DNA of 15,743 nucleotides from Bacteroidota bacterium (GCA_005786915.1 SYCM01000084.1:1-15743); one strand, 5' to 3'. Positions 1-8,712 are shown, counted from the first letter of the stretch. Notes: generated by a model from the sequence alone, not told the origin. A program made the numbers and translations.

Positions 1-4
1 GCGC

Positions 5-856
5 CTAGGGCCGCACCCACAAAAAACCTTGGCCGCCGACCAGTCCGAGTCCGCCCGAAACGTTGTGGTAAATTGGCACGGGCTGCGTGAAGGGTCCGCC
101 GCTGGATTGGGCGGTGCGCAGCGAGCGTTCGTAGCGCGCCGTTGCCTCGTCAATCTTGGTCACCCGCATCTTCGTGGGGGAATTCAGCGACCACTTGTAC
201 ACGCGGACCAGCATGTCGCGCTGCTGCCCTAAAATCAGGGCATTGTCGAACTCAACCGCGCCGCGAACGTCCTGACCAAAGACGGGCTGTACCACCAGGG
301 GGTCGTCAGTTCCGGCAAAAATGATCTGCTGCACCAGGGTGTCGGCTTGGTCTTCAAAAAACTCGAGGCGGTAAAAACCCGGAACCCCGTCGTCGTCAAT
401 GCGCACTTGGTAAATGAGGTGGGGCGAGTCAAACATGCCATTACCCGGGCTGTAGCCCACGGAATCCATGCGGAAGTCCCCAATTACCGACATCGGCTTG
501 GCGGTTCCGCTCACCACCGGAAGTTCGCGCCATAGGGCCTTGACGGTGTAGGCAGCGCCGGCCACAGGCTTGAGCGGCGAATAGTAGAAGCCGTCGGCAT
601 CGACTCCGGGGCGAAGGCTGTCCACCACCGCTCCGGTGGAATCCTCAACCCAGACCTGGGCGTCGCCGATGCGCTGGGGTTCGCCCTCGTCCAGGATTCC
701 GATGCTCCGGCTGAGGTGCGCTTTAAACGGTTTGTTGGGGTTCAAATCGCTGTAGAGCACGAGCACCGACTCGACTTGGTCGGGGTCAAACGGAATGATC
801 CGCTCGCAAGAGGTCCCCAAGAGGACCAGGACCAAAAGCCCAATTAACTTTTTCAT
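5..856 (-). CDS. DUF4249-type outer-membrane lipoprotein
   Basis: Predicted surface or periplasmic lipoprotein of the Bacteroidota DUF4249 family, 283 aa; the biochemical role of the family is not established. The N-terminus is a lipoprotein signal: MKKL, a hydrophobic run, then LGTSC with the lipidated cysteine at residue 17. Mature sequence opens with ERIIPFDPDQ and contains beta-rich segments such as GDAQVWVEDSTG and FYRLEFFEDQADT, as in DUF4249 proteins. An open frame extends further upstream to 1249, but that part lies inside the receptor gene, so the start at 854-856 is preferred because it gives the signal peptide. It begins 4 nt after the stop of the TonB-dependent receptor and is almost certainly cotranscribed with it. 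Receptor plus DUF4249 is a recurrent pair, suggesting an accessory role at the outer membrane (inference). The stop is at 5-7, so the gene is complete. Confidence 0.88.
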   Translation of the reverse strand: MKKLIGLLVLVLLGTSCERIIPFDPDQVESVLVLYSDLNPNKPFKAHLSRSIGILDEGEPQRIGDAQVWVEDSTGAVVDSLRPGVDADGFYYSPLKPVAGAAYTVKALWRELPVVSGTAKPMSVIGDFRMDSVGYSPGNGMFDSPHLIYQVRIDDDGVPGFYRLEFFEDQADTLVQQIIFAGTDDPLVVQPVFGQDVRGAVEFDNALILGQQRDMLVRVYKWSLNSPTKMRVTKIDEATARYERSLRTAQSSGGPFTQPVPIYHNVSGGLGLVGGQGFLWVRP

Positions 857-860
857 CTTA

Positions 861-3233
861 TTAAAATTCAAAGGAATACGAAACCGAAGGAATGATGGGG
901 AACAAGCCAAATCCCTTGAGCACCCGACGGTTGTTGTCGTCGTACCCAAAGTCCATGTAGAAAATATTGATGCGGTTGTAGGCGTTGTACACCCCGATTT
1001 GCCAGGCCCCTTCACCCCACTTGGTGGGGCTTTTGATGGTGAGCGACAGGTCGGCGCGGTGGTAGGCCGGCTCCCTGAAGCTGTTGCGGCCCTCAATCGA
1101 CTCGACGGTCTGCAGCCAGGTGCCGTCGAAGGCATCTTCGGGGCGGGCAAACATCTTGCGGGTGGCCAGCGTGACCGCGCGGCCGGTTCCGTACACGAAC
1201 ACCGCTCCGAGCGAAACTCGGTCGTTGAACGCATGGTTGAGGACCACACTCATGTCGTGGCGGCGGTCGTAGGTGTAGGGGAACGGGTTCCCAAAATTCA
1301 GCTCGGCGAACTGCCGGGTCGTCTTGGCCCAGGTGTAGCCGATCCAACCGGTCGTCGCGCCGGTCTTTTTCTCGAGCAGGAACTCGGCGCCGTAGGCCCA
1401 TCCGCGCCCGGTCGTCACCTTGTCTTGCCAGTCTGAGAAACCCAAGAAGAACGAGGCGCCCTCCTTGTACTCAATCAGGTTGCGCATGTCTTTGTAGTAG
1501 CCCTCAATGCTGAGTTCCCAACCCTTGCCGAGGTTATGGGCATAGCCTGCGGCCGTTTGCCAGGACTCCTGCGGACGCACGCGCTCCGTCGCCGGCACCC
1601 AGAGGTCCGTCGGAAGCCCAATCGTCTGGTTCGCCAGCAGGTGCATGAACTGCGCCATTTGCACGTAGCTCCACTTGAACGAGCCCTTCTCGCTCACCAG
1701 GTAGCGCGCCGAGAATCGGGGCTGAATGCTCAGGTACTTTTTGGTTCCGACCTCAAACTGGTTGCCGTGAAATCCGAAGTTCACGCGGAGCCGGTCGTTC
1801 AACGAAACGTCGACGAGTCCGTACACCACGTTGTCGAGTGCGGTCTGCGGAACCGAGCCAAACGAGGTGTCGACGTTGACGCCGCCGTCGCTCCAGCCAA
1901 AGCTGCTCACGCCCGGCTCAAAGCGGTGCTGCGTAACGCTCGCGCCCCACTTAAAGGTCGTATTGGCGGCGTACTTGTACTCAAAATCCCATTTTCCGCC
2001 CACGTCCTTGATGGAACTCAAGTAGGCAATGGCGTAGCGATTAATATTGGTCGATCCCGCCGACTCCTCGCGGTCTTCGCCCTTGATGTCGGTCACAAAC
2101 CGGTAGCGGCTGTAGGTCGCCGTGGCGTTCGAAAAAAGGCGCGGACTCATGACCCACGACCAACGCGCCGTGGCAATTTGGTTCCCCCAGTTCAGCGAAT
2201 TGTCGATCGTATTGGTGAACTGGGTGCCATTGAACTCGTACTTCTCGGTATTCCGAGCATAGGCCTCGTCCAAACCCTGGTAGTAGCTGAGGTAAATCTG
2301 GTGGTTGCGGCTGATTTGGTGGTTGATTTTGCCGTTGAGGTCGTAGAAGTAGTAGCCTCCGCGCGTGTTCGGGCTTTGGGCGGCAATCAGGGGCTGGGCG
2401 AGCACGTCGAGGTAGGTGCGGCGCGCGCTCAAAAGCACTGAGGTACGGTCCTTCCAGAGCGGACCCTCCACGGTCAACCGACTCGAAATCAGGCCCAAGG
2501 CCCCGGTGGCCTTCCACTCCTTGCGGTTGCCCTCCTTCATGCGCACGTCGAGCACGCTCGACAGGCGGCCTCCGTAGTTGGCGGGAAATCCGCCCTTGAT
2601 CAGGTCCACCGAATTGATGGCGTCGGCATTGAACACGCTGAAAAATCCAAAAAGGTGGTTGACGTTGTACACCGGCACGCCGTCGATCAGCATCAGGTTC
2701 TGGTCCGGACCGCCGCCGCGCACATAAAAGCCAGAGGTGCCTTCGGTTCCGCTTTGCACGCCCGGCATCAGTTGGATGATTTTCAAAATGTCGGTCTCGC
2801 CCAGCAGCACCGGCAGGTTTTTGACCGACTTCATGCTGAGCGAAACGGTGCTCATCTGCACCTCTTGCTGAATGGGGCGGTCGGCGGTAACCTCTACTTC
2901 GCCCAATTCGACGTCCAGCGAGCGCAGGGCAAAGTCAGACTTGGCCGCGGAACTCCCGGGGCGCACCACCTTCAGCACGGGCGCATAGGTCGGGTAGCTG
3001 GCCTGCAGCCGAGCGGAGTCGCCTGTGAGCTGAATGCTGTAAAAGCCGTAGGCGTTGGTCTGCGCCGACCGGCCCGAACCGGCGTCGTACACGTAAGCGC
3101 TGATCAGCACCTCGCCGGTCTCGGCGTCGCGCACAAATCCGCTCGCGGTCCACGTGCGCTGGCCCCATAAGGCGACCGGAAGTGCCACAGCAAGAAGTGC
3201 AAGCACCAAGGGATTCTTCGGTAAAAACTGCAT
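861..3233 (-). CDS. TonB-dependent outer-membrane receptor with carboxypeptidase-regulatory-like N-domain
   Basis: A 790-aa ligand-gated outer-membrane channel energised by TonB; the substrate cannot be read from sequence. Residues 1-24 are a signal peptide (cleavage probably before Q25). Residues about 27-110 form a CarboxypepD_reg-like beta-sandwich (GFVRDAETGEVL). Residues about 120-235 are the plug, with the segments FYVRGGGPDQNLMLIDGVPV and GGFPANYGGRLSSVLDV. The remainder is the 22-strand barrel, ending in YSFEF with the terminal aromatic expected for BAM insertion. No SusD partner is present; instead a DUF4249 lipoprotein follows after 4 nt. It is transcribed divergently from another TonB-dependent receptor, with 86 nt between the two preferred start codons. 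Confidence 0.95.
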   Translation of the reverse strand: MQFLPKNPLVLALLAVALPVALWGQRTWTASGFVRDAETGEVLISAYVYDAGSGRSAQTNAYGFYSIQLTGDSARLQASYPTYAPVLKVVRPGSSAAKSDFALRSLDVELGEVEVTADRPIQQEVQMSTVSLSMKSVKNLPVLLGETDILKIIQLMPGVQSGTEGTSGFYVRGGGPDQNLMLIDGVPVYNVNHLFGFFSVFNADAINSVDLIKGGFPANYGGRLSSVLDVRMKEGNRKEWKATGALGLISSRLTVEGPLWKDRTSVLLSARRTYLDVLAQPLIAAQSPNTRGGYYFYDLNGKINHQISRNHQIYLSYYQGLDEAYARNTEKYEFNGTQFTNTIDNSLNWGNQIATARWSWVMSPRLFSNATATYSRYRFVTDIKGEDREESAGSTNINRYAIAYLSSIKDVGGKWDFEYKYAANTTFKWGASVTQHRFEPGVSSFGWSDGGVNVDTSFGSVPQTALDNVVYGLVDVSLNDRLRVNFGFHGNQFEVGTKKYLSIQPRFSARYLVSEKGSFKWSYVQMAQFMHLLANQTIGLPTDLWVPATERVRPQESWQTAAGYAHNLGKGWELSIEGYYKDMRNLIEYKEGASFFLGFSDWQDKVTTGRGWAYGAEFLLEKKTGATTGWIGYTWAKTTRQFAELNFGNPFPYTYDRRHDMSVVLNHAFNDRVSLGAVFVYGTGRAVTLATRKMFARPEDAFDGTWLQTVESIEGRNSFREPAYHRADLSLTIKSPTKWGEGAWQIGVYNAYNRINIFYMDFGYDDNNRRVLKGFGLFPIIPSVSYSFEF

Positions 3234-3239
3234 CTAAAT

Positions 3240-3247
3240 CAAAAATT
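3240..3247 (-). promoter_or_regulatory. Weak candidate -7 box for the minus-strand receptor operon
   Basis: Read on the minus strand this is AATTTTTG, matching five of six fixed positions of TAnnTTTG. It ends 6 nt before the receptor start codon. A TTTG at 3254-3257 lies too close to be a well-spaced -33 element, so the call is tentative. Confidence 0.35.
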
Positions 3248-3283
3248 TAACCACAAAGATGAGGCGCTTGGGCCCGCTTTGCC

Positions 3284-3291
3284 TATGTTTG
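3284..3291 (+). promoter_or_regulatory. -7 box TATGTTTG upstream of the second receptor
   Basis: Exact match to TAnnTTTG. It ends 1 nt before an in-frame ATG at 3293, so transcripts from it would begin at or after that ATG. This argues for the ATG at 3320 as the true start. A second, weaker box TAACGTTG at 3309-3316 ends 3 nt before 3320. No good -33 TTTG was found at the usual spacing for either box. Confidence 0.55.
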
Positions 3292-3319
3292 GATGCACAA
3301 AATCACCTTAACGTTGCGT

Positions 3320-5770
3320 ATGCTCCTCAAAAAACTACTCCTGGCCGTCGCGGCCCTGCTCCTCAGCCTGTCGATCCACGCACAAACGCTTACCCAAACG
3401 GTACGCGGAACCGTGGTCGACGCCGATTCCAAGTTTCCGCTTCCGGGCGCCGTGGTGCGGGTGGGCGACCTCACGGCCTCCACCGACGAAAACGGCCAAT
3501 TCACCCTCAAGGGCATTCCCATTGGCCGCCAAACGGTCGTAGTCAACCTCATGGGCTATGAAGTGCGCAGCCAAGCGATCGAATTGAATTCCGCCAAAGA
3601 AGCCGTGCTGCAGTTTGGCCTTCTCGAGTCCGCCCTGAGCCTGGACGAAGTCAGCGTTACGGCCACCGCGGCCGGCCAAGCCAAAAACGAAATGGCGACG
3701 GTGAGTTCGCGTCAGTTCAGCGTCGAAGAAACCAACCTGTACGCGGGCAGCCGCGGCGAACCGGCCCGTATGGCGACCAACTTTGCGGGCGTTCAGGGCT
3801 CCGACGACCAGCGAAACGACCTGGTGGTGCGCGGCAACACCCCGTCGGGCGTGCTCTACCGCATGGAGGGCATCAACATTCCCAACCCCAACCACTTCAG
3901 CATTCCGGGCACGGGCGGCGGCCCCGTAACCATTTTGAACAACAAGTTCTTGGCGAACTCCGACTTTTTCACGGGCGCGTGGCCGGCGGAATACGGCAAC
4001 GCCATCGCCGGGGTGTTCGACCTGCAAATGCGCGACGGCAACAACCAGAAGTTTGAGGGCAGCGCCCAGCTGGGCCTGCTCGGAACCGAGCTCATGCTCG
4101 AGGGTCCGCTCGGCAAGGGCGCGAAGGCCCCGAGCTTTTTGGGCGTCTACCGCTACTCGACCTTGAGCTTGTTTCAGTCCCTCAACATCAATCTGGGCAC
4201 CAACGCCATTCCGCGCTACCAAGACGGGGCGTTTCGCTTCACGTTTCCGCAGAAAAACGGCGGAAAAATCGCGGCCTGGGGCATGTTTGGGGTCAGCGAC
4301 ATCGACATCCTGATCAGCAACCAGACCGACACCTCGGGCTTTGAGAGCTACGGCTCGACCGACCGCGACCAGTACTTTGGCAGCGACATGTTTGTGGGCG
4401 GAGTCAACTACAGCAAGCCCCTGAACAAAACCACCTTCATCAAGGCGGGCGTGGCGGGCTCTACGGCCGTAATCCGCGCCGTCAACACCAAGCTGCAGCG
4501 CGAAATCGGCGACCTCGGCGGCGGCCAGTTTGGCTGGATCGTGACGGCCAACGACACGATGCTCAACTACACGTTCAAGGAGAACAAAATCCACGGGTTC
4601 TTCTCGTTCAACAAAAAGCTGAGCACGCGCAGCACCTTGCAGGCGGGCGTCAACGTCGACCTCTACATGCTCGACTACCAAGATTCCGTGCGCCAGTTCG
4701 ACGGCGTTACCGGCGTTTTGCCCCCCTGGCGCAAGCAGTGGAATACGCAGGCGCAATGGCCCGTGGTTCAGCCCTATGTGAGCTACAAGAGCCGCCTCAA
4801 CGAGAAAACCACCTTTACCGCCGGCGCCACCTCGCTCTACCTCGGCGTCAACCGCACCTCCTTCATGCCGATTGAACCGCGGGTCGGCCTGAGCTACCAA
4901 GCCAACGCCAACGACCGCTTCTTTGCGGGAAGCGGACTGCACGCCCAGGGCCAGGCACCCTACCTCTACTACTACGCGATGACCACGCAGAACTTCGATC
5001 CGCTGGAGCACAACCCCGACCGCATCGGCCTGATGAAGTCGGCACAGGTCGCCGGCGGCTGGGAGCGCAAGTACAAGGGCCTGCCCGTGCGGACGAAAAT
5101 CGAGGCCTACTACCAGTACCTGTTCGACATTCCCGTGGAGGTGCGCTCCAGCGCCTTCAGCATGGTCAACGCGGGCAGCGGATTCGGTCGCATTTGGCCC
5201 GACACCCTGCAAAACACGGGGACCGGCCGCAACTACGGCGTCGAGCTGACCGCCGAGCGGTTTTTTGCGGGCGGATTCTACTTCTTGGCCACCGGATCGC
5301 TGTTTGACGCCAAGTACCGCGGCTCCGACGGCGTGCTGCGCAACACCATCTTCAACGGCCGCTACGCGTTCAACCTTCTGGCTGCCAAAGAATTCAAACT
5401 CGGACCCAACAACCGGTTCACCGTGGGCGGCAAGTTCACCACGGTGGGCGGACGCTGGTTCGGAGACAAAGTGGACCAAACGGCTACCCTTCGCACCGGC
5501 GAAATCGTCTTTGAACAGGCCGGCTTCAACACCGTGCAAAACCGCGCCTACCAGCGCCTTGACCTGAAGCTCGGGTACAAGTGGAACTATCCGAACCTCG
5601 CGTGGGAGTTTGGCCTTGACATCTCCAACCTCACCGGAGCCAAGAACATTTTGACCCTCACCTATGTACCGGGCTTGGACGACGTCGATACCCCTGACAT
5701 TGACGAGGGCATTCGCGAAGAGTACCAGCTCGGACTCTTCCCCGTGTTCTACTTGCGCTGCGACTTTTAA
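3320..5770 (+). CDS. TonB-dependent receptor with carboxypeptidase-regulatory-like N-domain
   Basis: An 816-aa outer-membrane TonB-dependent receptor of unknown substrate. With the start at 3320 it begins MLLKKLLLAV and has a standard signal peptide ending IHAQ (cleavage near residue 22). The upstream in-frame ATG at 3293 would add nine residues ahead of the signal peptide and sits directly behind a -7 box, so it is disfavoured. Residues about 28-110 are a CarboxypepD_reg-like domain (GTVVDADSKFPLPGAVV, STDENGQFTLKGIP). Residues about 125-238 are the plug (LVVRGNTPSGVLYRMEGINI, WPAEYGNAIAGVFDLQMRDG). The barrel follows and ends in LRCDF with a C-terminal phenylalanine. It has no SusD or DUF4249 neighbour; the next gene is a DUF5916 protein 57 nt downstream with its own promoter signal. 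Confidence 0.94.
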   Translation: MLLKKLLLAVAALLLSLSIHAQTLTQTVRGTVVDADSKFPLPGAVVRVGDLTASTDENGQFTLKGIPIGRQTVVVNLMGYEVRSQAIELNSAKEAVLQFGLLESALSLDEVSVTATAAGQAKNEMATVSSRQFSVEETNLYAGSRGEPARMATNFAGVQGSDDQRNDLVVRGNTPSGVLYRMEGINIPNPNHFSIPGTGGGPVTILNNKFLANSDFFTGAWPAEYGNAIAGVFDLQMRDGNNQKFEGSAQLGLLGTELMLEGPLGKGAKAPSFLGVYRYSTLSLFQSLNINLGTNAIPRYQDGAFRFTFPQKNGGKIAAWGMFGVSDIDILISNQTDTSGFESYGSTDRDQYFGSDMFVGGVNYSKPLNKTTFIKAGVAGSTAVIRAVNTKLQREIGDLGGGQFGWIVTANDTMLNYTFKENKIHGFFSFNKKLSTRSTLQAGVNVDLYMLDYQDSVRQFDGVTGVLPPWRKQWNTQAQWPVVQPYVSYKSRLNEKTTFTAGATSLYLGVNRTSFMPIEPRVGLSYQANANDRFFAGSGLHAQGQAPYLYYYAMTTQNFDPLEHNPDRIGLMKSAQVAGGWERKYKGLPVRTKIEAYYQYLFDIPVEVRSSAFSMVNAGSGFGRIWPDTLQNTGTGRNYGVELTAERFFAGGFYFLATGSLFDAKYRGSDGVLRNTIFNGRYAFNLLAAKEFKLGPNNRFTVGGKFTTVGGRWFGDKVDQTATLRTGEIVFEQAGFNTVQNRAYQRLDLKLGYKWNYPNLAWEFGLDISNLTGAKNILTLTYVPGLDDVDTPDIDEGIREEYQLGLFPVFYLRCDF

Positions 5771-5791
5771 GCCGCTGGCGCAACCGGGCTG

Positions 5792-5819
5792 AGGCCCTTA
5801 AGGCGAAAGGCCTAGTTTT
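5792..5819 (+). terminator. Candidate hairpin terminator merging into the next promoter
   Basis: An 8-bp stem with one C-A mismatch pairs 5792-5799 with 5806-5813 around a 6-nt loop, followed by AGTTTT. It lies 21 nt after the receptor stop. The short T run is also part of the -7 box of the next gene. A short stem with a mismatch makes this a moderate call. Confidence 0.45.
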
Positions 5820-5820
5820 G
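5813..5820 (+). promoter_or_regulatory. -7 box TAGTTTTG of the DUF5916 gene
   Basis: Exact TAnnTTTG match ending 7 nt before the ATG at 5828, predicting a very short leader or none. No clear -33 TTTG was found at the expected distance, where the hairpin stem of the preceding candidate terminator lies. Confidence 0.6.
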
Positions 5821-5827
5821 CAGCTTC

Positions 5828-7999
5828 ATGCGCAAACTGGGCCTTTTTGTTTTACTCACGGCGGCAACCGCCGGCTTTGGACAAACGATATCCGTTACCG
5901 AGCACGAGGTTCCGCTCAAGCCCGAAGGACTGACGCTCGACGGCAGCATGGCGCCCGGAGAATGGGCGGAAGCCCTGAGCCTTCCGCTGCGCTGGGAAAT
6001 CAACCCCGGGTACAATACCCCGGCTCCGCTGGCCACCGAAGGCTACCTTTTTAAAGACGATCAGGCCCTTTATGTGGCGTTTCGCTGCAGCGTCGACCCC
6101 AGCGACTTCAGGGCCAACCTCAACCGTCGCGACGCCGCCTGGGAAGATGACTTTGTCGGCATCGCCCTCGACGTGTACGGCGACACGCGCAATATGGTCT
6201 TTTTGGGCTCGAACGCCTTCGGAGTCCAGCTCGACGTGCGCAAAAACGACCCCGCGAACCACATGGACGACCAAATGGACATTTCGTACGACGTCGAGTT
6301 TGAAGCCTTGGGCGCCCGGAGCAGCGGCGAGTACACCGTCGAACTCCGCATTCCCTTCAACGCCCTTCAGTTCGGCAGCAGCAAAGAGCAGCGCTGGAAG
6401 TTCACGTTCTTTCGCCAGACCTACACCCAAGGAGTCCAGGTCAACGTGCAGGCCAACCCGCAGTACCGAGAGATTTTTTGCGCCGACTGCCAGTTTGCGC
6501 ACGCCATGATTTTGGACGGAATCAAGCCCAAGCTGCGCCGCCAGCTCATTCCCTATGCCTTTGGCAGCGCCGTGGGGGCGCCTGGATCGGCGGCAGTCCC
6601 GGGCGCCAAAGTGGGCGGTTCGGCGTTCGTAGGGCTGAACGCCGCGTCGTCGGTGGAGCTGGCCGTGAATCCCGACTTCAGCAACGTCGAGGCCGACGTC
6701 GCGCAGGTTTCGGTGAATTCGTCGTTTGCCCTGTTTTACCCGGAACGACGCCCCTTCTTCATCGAAGGCAGCGACCAGTTCGCCACGCGCCAGAACTACG
6801 TCTACACGCGCAGCATTGCCAATCCGGTGGGGTTGACCAAGTTCACCAACCAAGGCCAGAAGTACCGCAGCTACGTGCTCACGGGCTACGACGCGGCTTC
6901 GCCCTACCTGGTGCCGGGGCGCAACTTTTCGGCATACGGAACCTCGGGTGCCAACTGGTCGACCGTGGCCCGCATCCAGCGCCGCCTCCCCTATGCTTCG
7001 GGCATCGGGCTGCTGGCGACGCAGCGCACCTATTTTGAGGGCGGAAGCGGAACCCTCGCCGCCGCCGACGTCAACCTGAGAATCAGCGACGCCCTGCGCT
7101 TCAAGGCCGAGGTGGCCCTGAGCGACACGCGCGAACCCAACGCGAACTGGGTGACGGGGGGCGAGAACTTCAAGGGGCGCACCGCGGCGCTCGACGGCGA
7201 GCGCTTTCAAGGCCTGGCGCTGTACGGCGGCCTGGTCCGCCAGTCCAAGCACTGGACCCTGCGCGCCGACGTGATGGGGCAAAGCCCCACCTTCCGCGCC
7301 GAAATGGGCTTTGAACCCCAAAACGACTGGATGCGCTACGAAGCCGGCGCGAGCTACAACGGCTTTCCCAACCAAAAGTGGATCAAGACCTGGGGCGTGT
7401 ACAACGAGGCAACCCAGTTTCGGTACTTCGACGGCGACCTGCGCCAAAACCACCACCTTGCCTGGGGCTGGATTCAGTGGGGCGGCAACGTGCGCAGCAG
7501 CGCATTTCACCGCATCCGATTCGACGAAGTGTTTAAAAACGTTCGGTTTAGCAACTTGCGCACCTACGGCGTCAACCTGAACTGGAAGCCGAGCCAGACG
7601 TTCAGCACCGGAATAGAATGGAACACCGGCCACAGCATCGTGTACAACGAAATGCCGCTGCGCGTTGGTCGTGAATCCAACACGGCGGTCGACCTGCAGA
7701 TTCAGGTCGGCGGACAGCTGCGCTGGAACCACATGCTGATCCATTCGCAGATGCACGAGCTCGTCGGCGCCGAGCTCATTTACCGCGGATTCATTTACCG
7801 CAGCGGAATCGAATGGTCGATTTCGCGGGCCACGGAGCTTCGTTTGGTGGGCCAATGGGACGACTTTGCGTCGCGCCTGCTCGTGCAGCCGGTCCTCACC
7901 TACCGCCCCAACGCGTTCACGCTGCTCTACGCCGGAGGCCAGTACGTGCAGGGCGCCTGGCAAGCCTACCTCAAGGGCCAGGTGGCTTTGGGGTCGTAG
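5828..7999 (+). CDS. DUF5916 protein with CBM9-like N-terminal domain
   Basis: A 723-aa envelope protein. Residues 1-18 are a signal peptide (cleavage before Q19). Residues about 30-215 resemble a family 9 carbohydrate-binding fold, with TLDGSMAPGEWAEA, ALYVAFRC and YTVELRIPFNALQFG. The rest is the DUF5916 domain, whose hallmark FYPERRPFFIEGSDQF surrounds residues 305-314; this region is generally predicted to be a membrane beta-barrel. Carbohydrate or peptide binding is possible, but the function of the family is not established. It follows a TonB-dependent receptor but appears to have its own promoter. The C-terminus is unusual: it ends QVALGS rather than in an aromatic residue, and its last codons and TAG stop run into a 7-bp repeat array. 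Confidence 0.9.
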   Translation: MRKLGLFVLLTAATAGFGQTISVTEHEVPLKPEGLTLDGSMAPGEWAEALSLPLRWEINPGYNTPAPLATEGYLFKDDQALYVAFRCSVDPSDFRANLNRRDAAWEDDFVGIALDVYGDTRNMVFLGSNAFGVQLDVRKNDPANHMDDQMDISYDVEFEALGARSSGEYTVELRIPFNALQFGSSKEQRWKFTFFRQTYTQGVQVNVQANPQYREIFCADCQFAHAMILDGIKPKLRRQLIPYAFGSAVGAPGSAAVPGAKVGGSAFVGLNAASSVELAVNPDFSNVEADVAQVSVNSSFALFYPERRPFFIEGSDQFATRQNYVYTRSIANPVGLTKFTNQGQKYRSYVLTGYDAASPYLVPGRNFSAYGTSGANWSTVARIQRRLPYASGIGLLATQRTYFEGGSGTLAAADVNLRISDALRFKAEVALSDTREPNANWVTGGENFKGRTAALDGERFQGLALYGGLVRQSKHWTLRADVMGQSPTFRAEMGFEPQNDWMRYEAGASYNGFPNQKWIKTWGVYNEATQFRYFDGDLRQNHHLAWGWIQWGGNVRSSAFHRIRFDEVFKNVRFSNLRTYGVNLNWKPSQTFSTGIEWNTGHSIVYNEMPLRVGRESNTAVDLQIQVGGQLRWNHMLIHSQMHELVGAELIYRGFIYRSGIEWSISRATELRLVGQWDDFASRLLVQPVLTYRPNAFTLLYAGGQYVQGAWQAYLKGQVALGS

Positions 8000-8026
8000 C
8001 TAGTTACCAGCAGCTAGTTACTCGTT
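7992..8026 (+). repeat. Short heptamer tandem array (RCTNGTW), four units plus one degenerate
   Basis: Four consecutive 7-bp units at 7999-8026 fit the pattern R-C-T/C-A/C-G-T/C-A/T; the preceding 7992-7998 (ggtcgta) is one mismatch away. The TAG stop of the DUF5916 gene (7997-7999) falls in the array. Bases 7994-8022 match 15546-15574 in the larger array with only two differences, both A versus G. Confidence 0.85.
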
Positions 8027-8049
8027 TTACATGTTTAAACATTTATATG

Positions 8050-8057
8050 TAGCTTTG
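8050..8057 (+). promoter_or_regulatory. -7 box TAGCTTTG of the dsbA-like/ygiD-like operon
   Basis: Exact TAnnTTTG match ending 4 nt before the ATG at 8062, predicting a leaderless transcript. A T-rich stretch at 8025-8028, just past the heptamer array, lies about 21 nt upstream and could serve as a -33 element. Confidence 0.7.
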
Positions 8058-8061
8058 CGGC

Positions 8062-8712
8062 ATGACTGTGGAAGTATTTAGCGACGTCGTGTGTCCGTTT
8101 TGCTACATCGGCAAGCGGCATTTAGAAACGGCTCTGGCGGAATTGGGCCTTGCCCACGCCGAGGTGCGCTACCGGAGTTTTGAGTTGGATCCCAACCTGT
8201 CCGACTCCGATTTGGGAAGCCCGAGCACCGCGCATTTGGCGGCCAAGAAGGGCCTCAGCGTGGCCGACGCCGAACGCATGACCCAAGCGGTGGCCTACCG
8301 CGCGAGCCAAGTGGGCATACCGATGGACTTCAGCCGCGCCAAAGTGCTGCGCACCCGCGACGCCCATCGCCTCCTTCAGTGGGCGCGAACGCAGTCGCTC
8401 GAGCAGGCCGCCAAGCTCAAGGAAGAGCTCATGAACGACTACTTCTGCCGGGGCGTCGACCTCAACGAACGCGGCGCATTGGCCGCGGCCGCCGAGCGGG
8501 CGGGACTTGAGCGCGTCGGGGCCCTTGACGTGCTGGACCGCCCCGAAGCGTTTCGTGCCGAAGTCGAAGCCGACCTGGCTTACGCGCAGCGGCTGAACGT
8601 GCGCGGCGTTCCGTTTTTTGTGTTCAACCAGCGCGTGGGCTTGAGCGGCGCGCAATCGGTGGAAACGTTTAAGTCCGCGATGAAGGAATCGCTTCAATCC
8701 GCTGCCGAATGA
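8062..8712 (+). CDS. DsbA-family thiol oxidoreductase, FrnE-like
   Basis: A 216-aa thioredoxin-fold protein of the FrnE subgroup of the DsbA family (DSBA-like thioredoxin domain with helical insert). The redox motif is C11-P-F-C14 in VVCPFCYIGK, right after the first strand, and the cis-proline is P184 in VRGVPFFVF. The family signature RSFELDPNL and the helical-insert motif DAHRLLQWA are present. No signal peptide is visible, so it is probably cytoplasmic. Family members act as disulfide oxidoreductases or isomerases; the substrate here is unknown. Its last 4 bases overlap the start of the extradiol dioxygenase gene (ATGA at 8709-8712), so the two are translationally coupled. The start follows the -7 box by 4 nt. 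Confidence 0.93.
   Translation: MTVEVFSDVVCPFCYIGKRHLETALAELGLAHAEVRYRSFELDPNLSDSDLGSPSTAHLAAKKGLSVADAERMTQAVAYRASQVGIPMDFSRAKVLRTRDAHRLLQWARTQSLEQAAKLKEELMNDYFCRGVDLNERGALAAAAERAGLERVGALDVLDRPEAFRAEVEADLAYAQRLNVRGVPFFVFNQRVGLSGAQSVETFKSAMKESLQSAAE

Noticed and set aside
857..1249. N-terminal extension of the DUF4249 protein
   Set aside because: It would lie wholly inside the receptor gene and hide the lipoprotein signal; the ATG at 854-856 explains both.
3293..3319. Upstream ATG of the second TonB-dependent receptor
   Set aside because: It lies 1 nt behind a -7 box, so would probably not be on the transcript, and adds nine residues before a complete signal peptide.
3335..5539. A 734-codon open frame antisense to the second TonB-dependent receptor
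   Set aside because: Its translation is low-complexity, rich in A, V, G, H, R and Q, with no domain pattern. It mirrors the GC-rich third positions of the real gene, whose translation has clear receptor domains.
5852..7963. A 703-codon open frame antisense to the DUF5916 gene
   Set aside because: Same compositional artefact of GC-rich codon use; no recognisable motif and no promoter box ahead of it.
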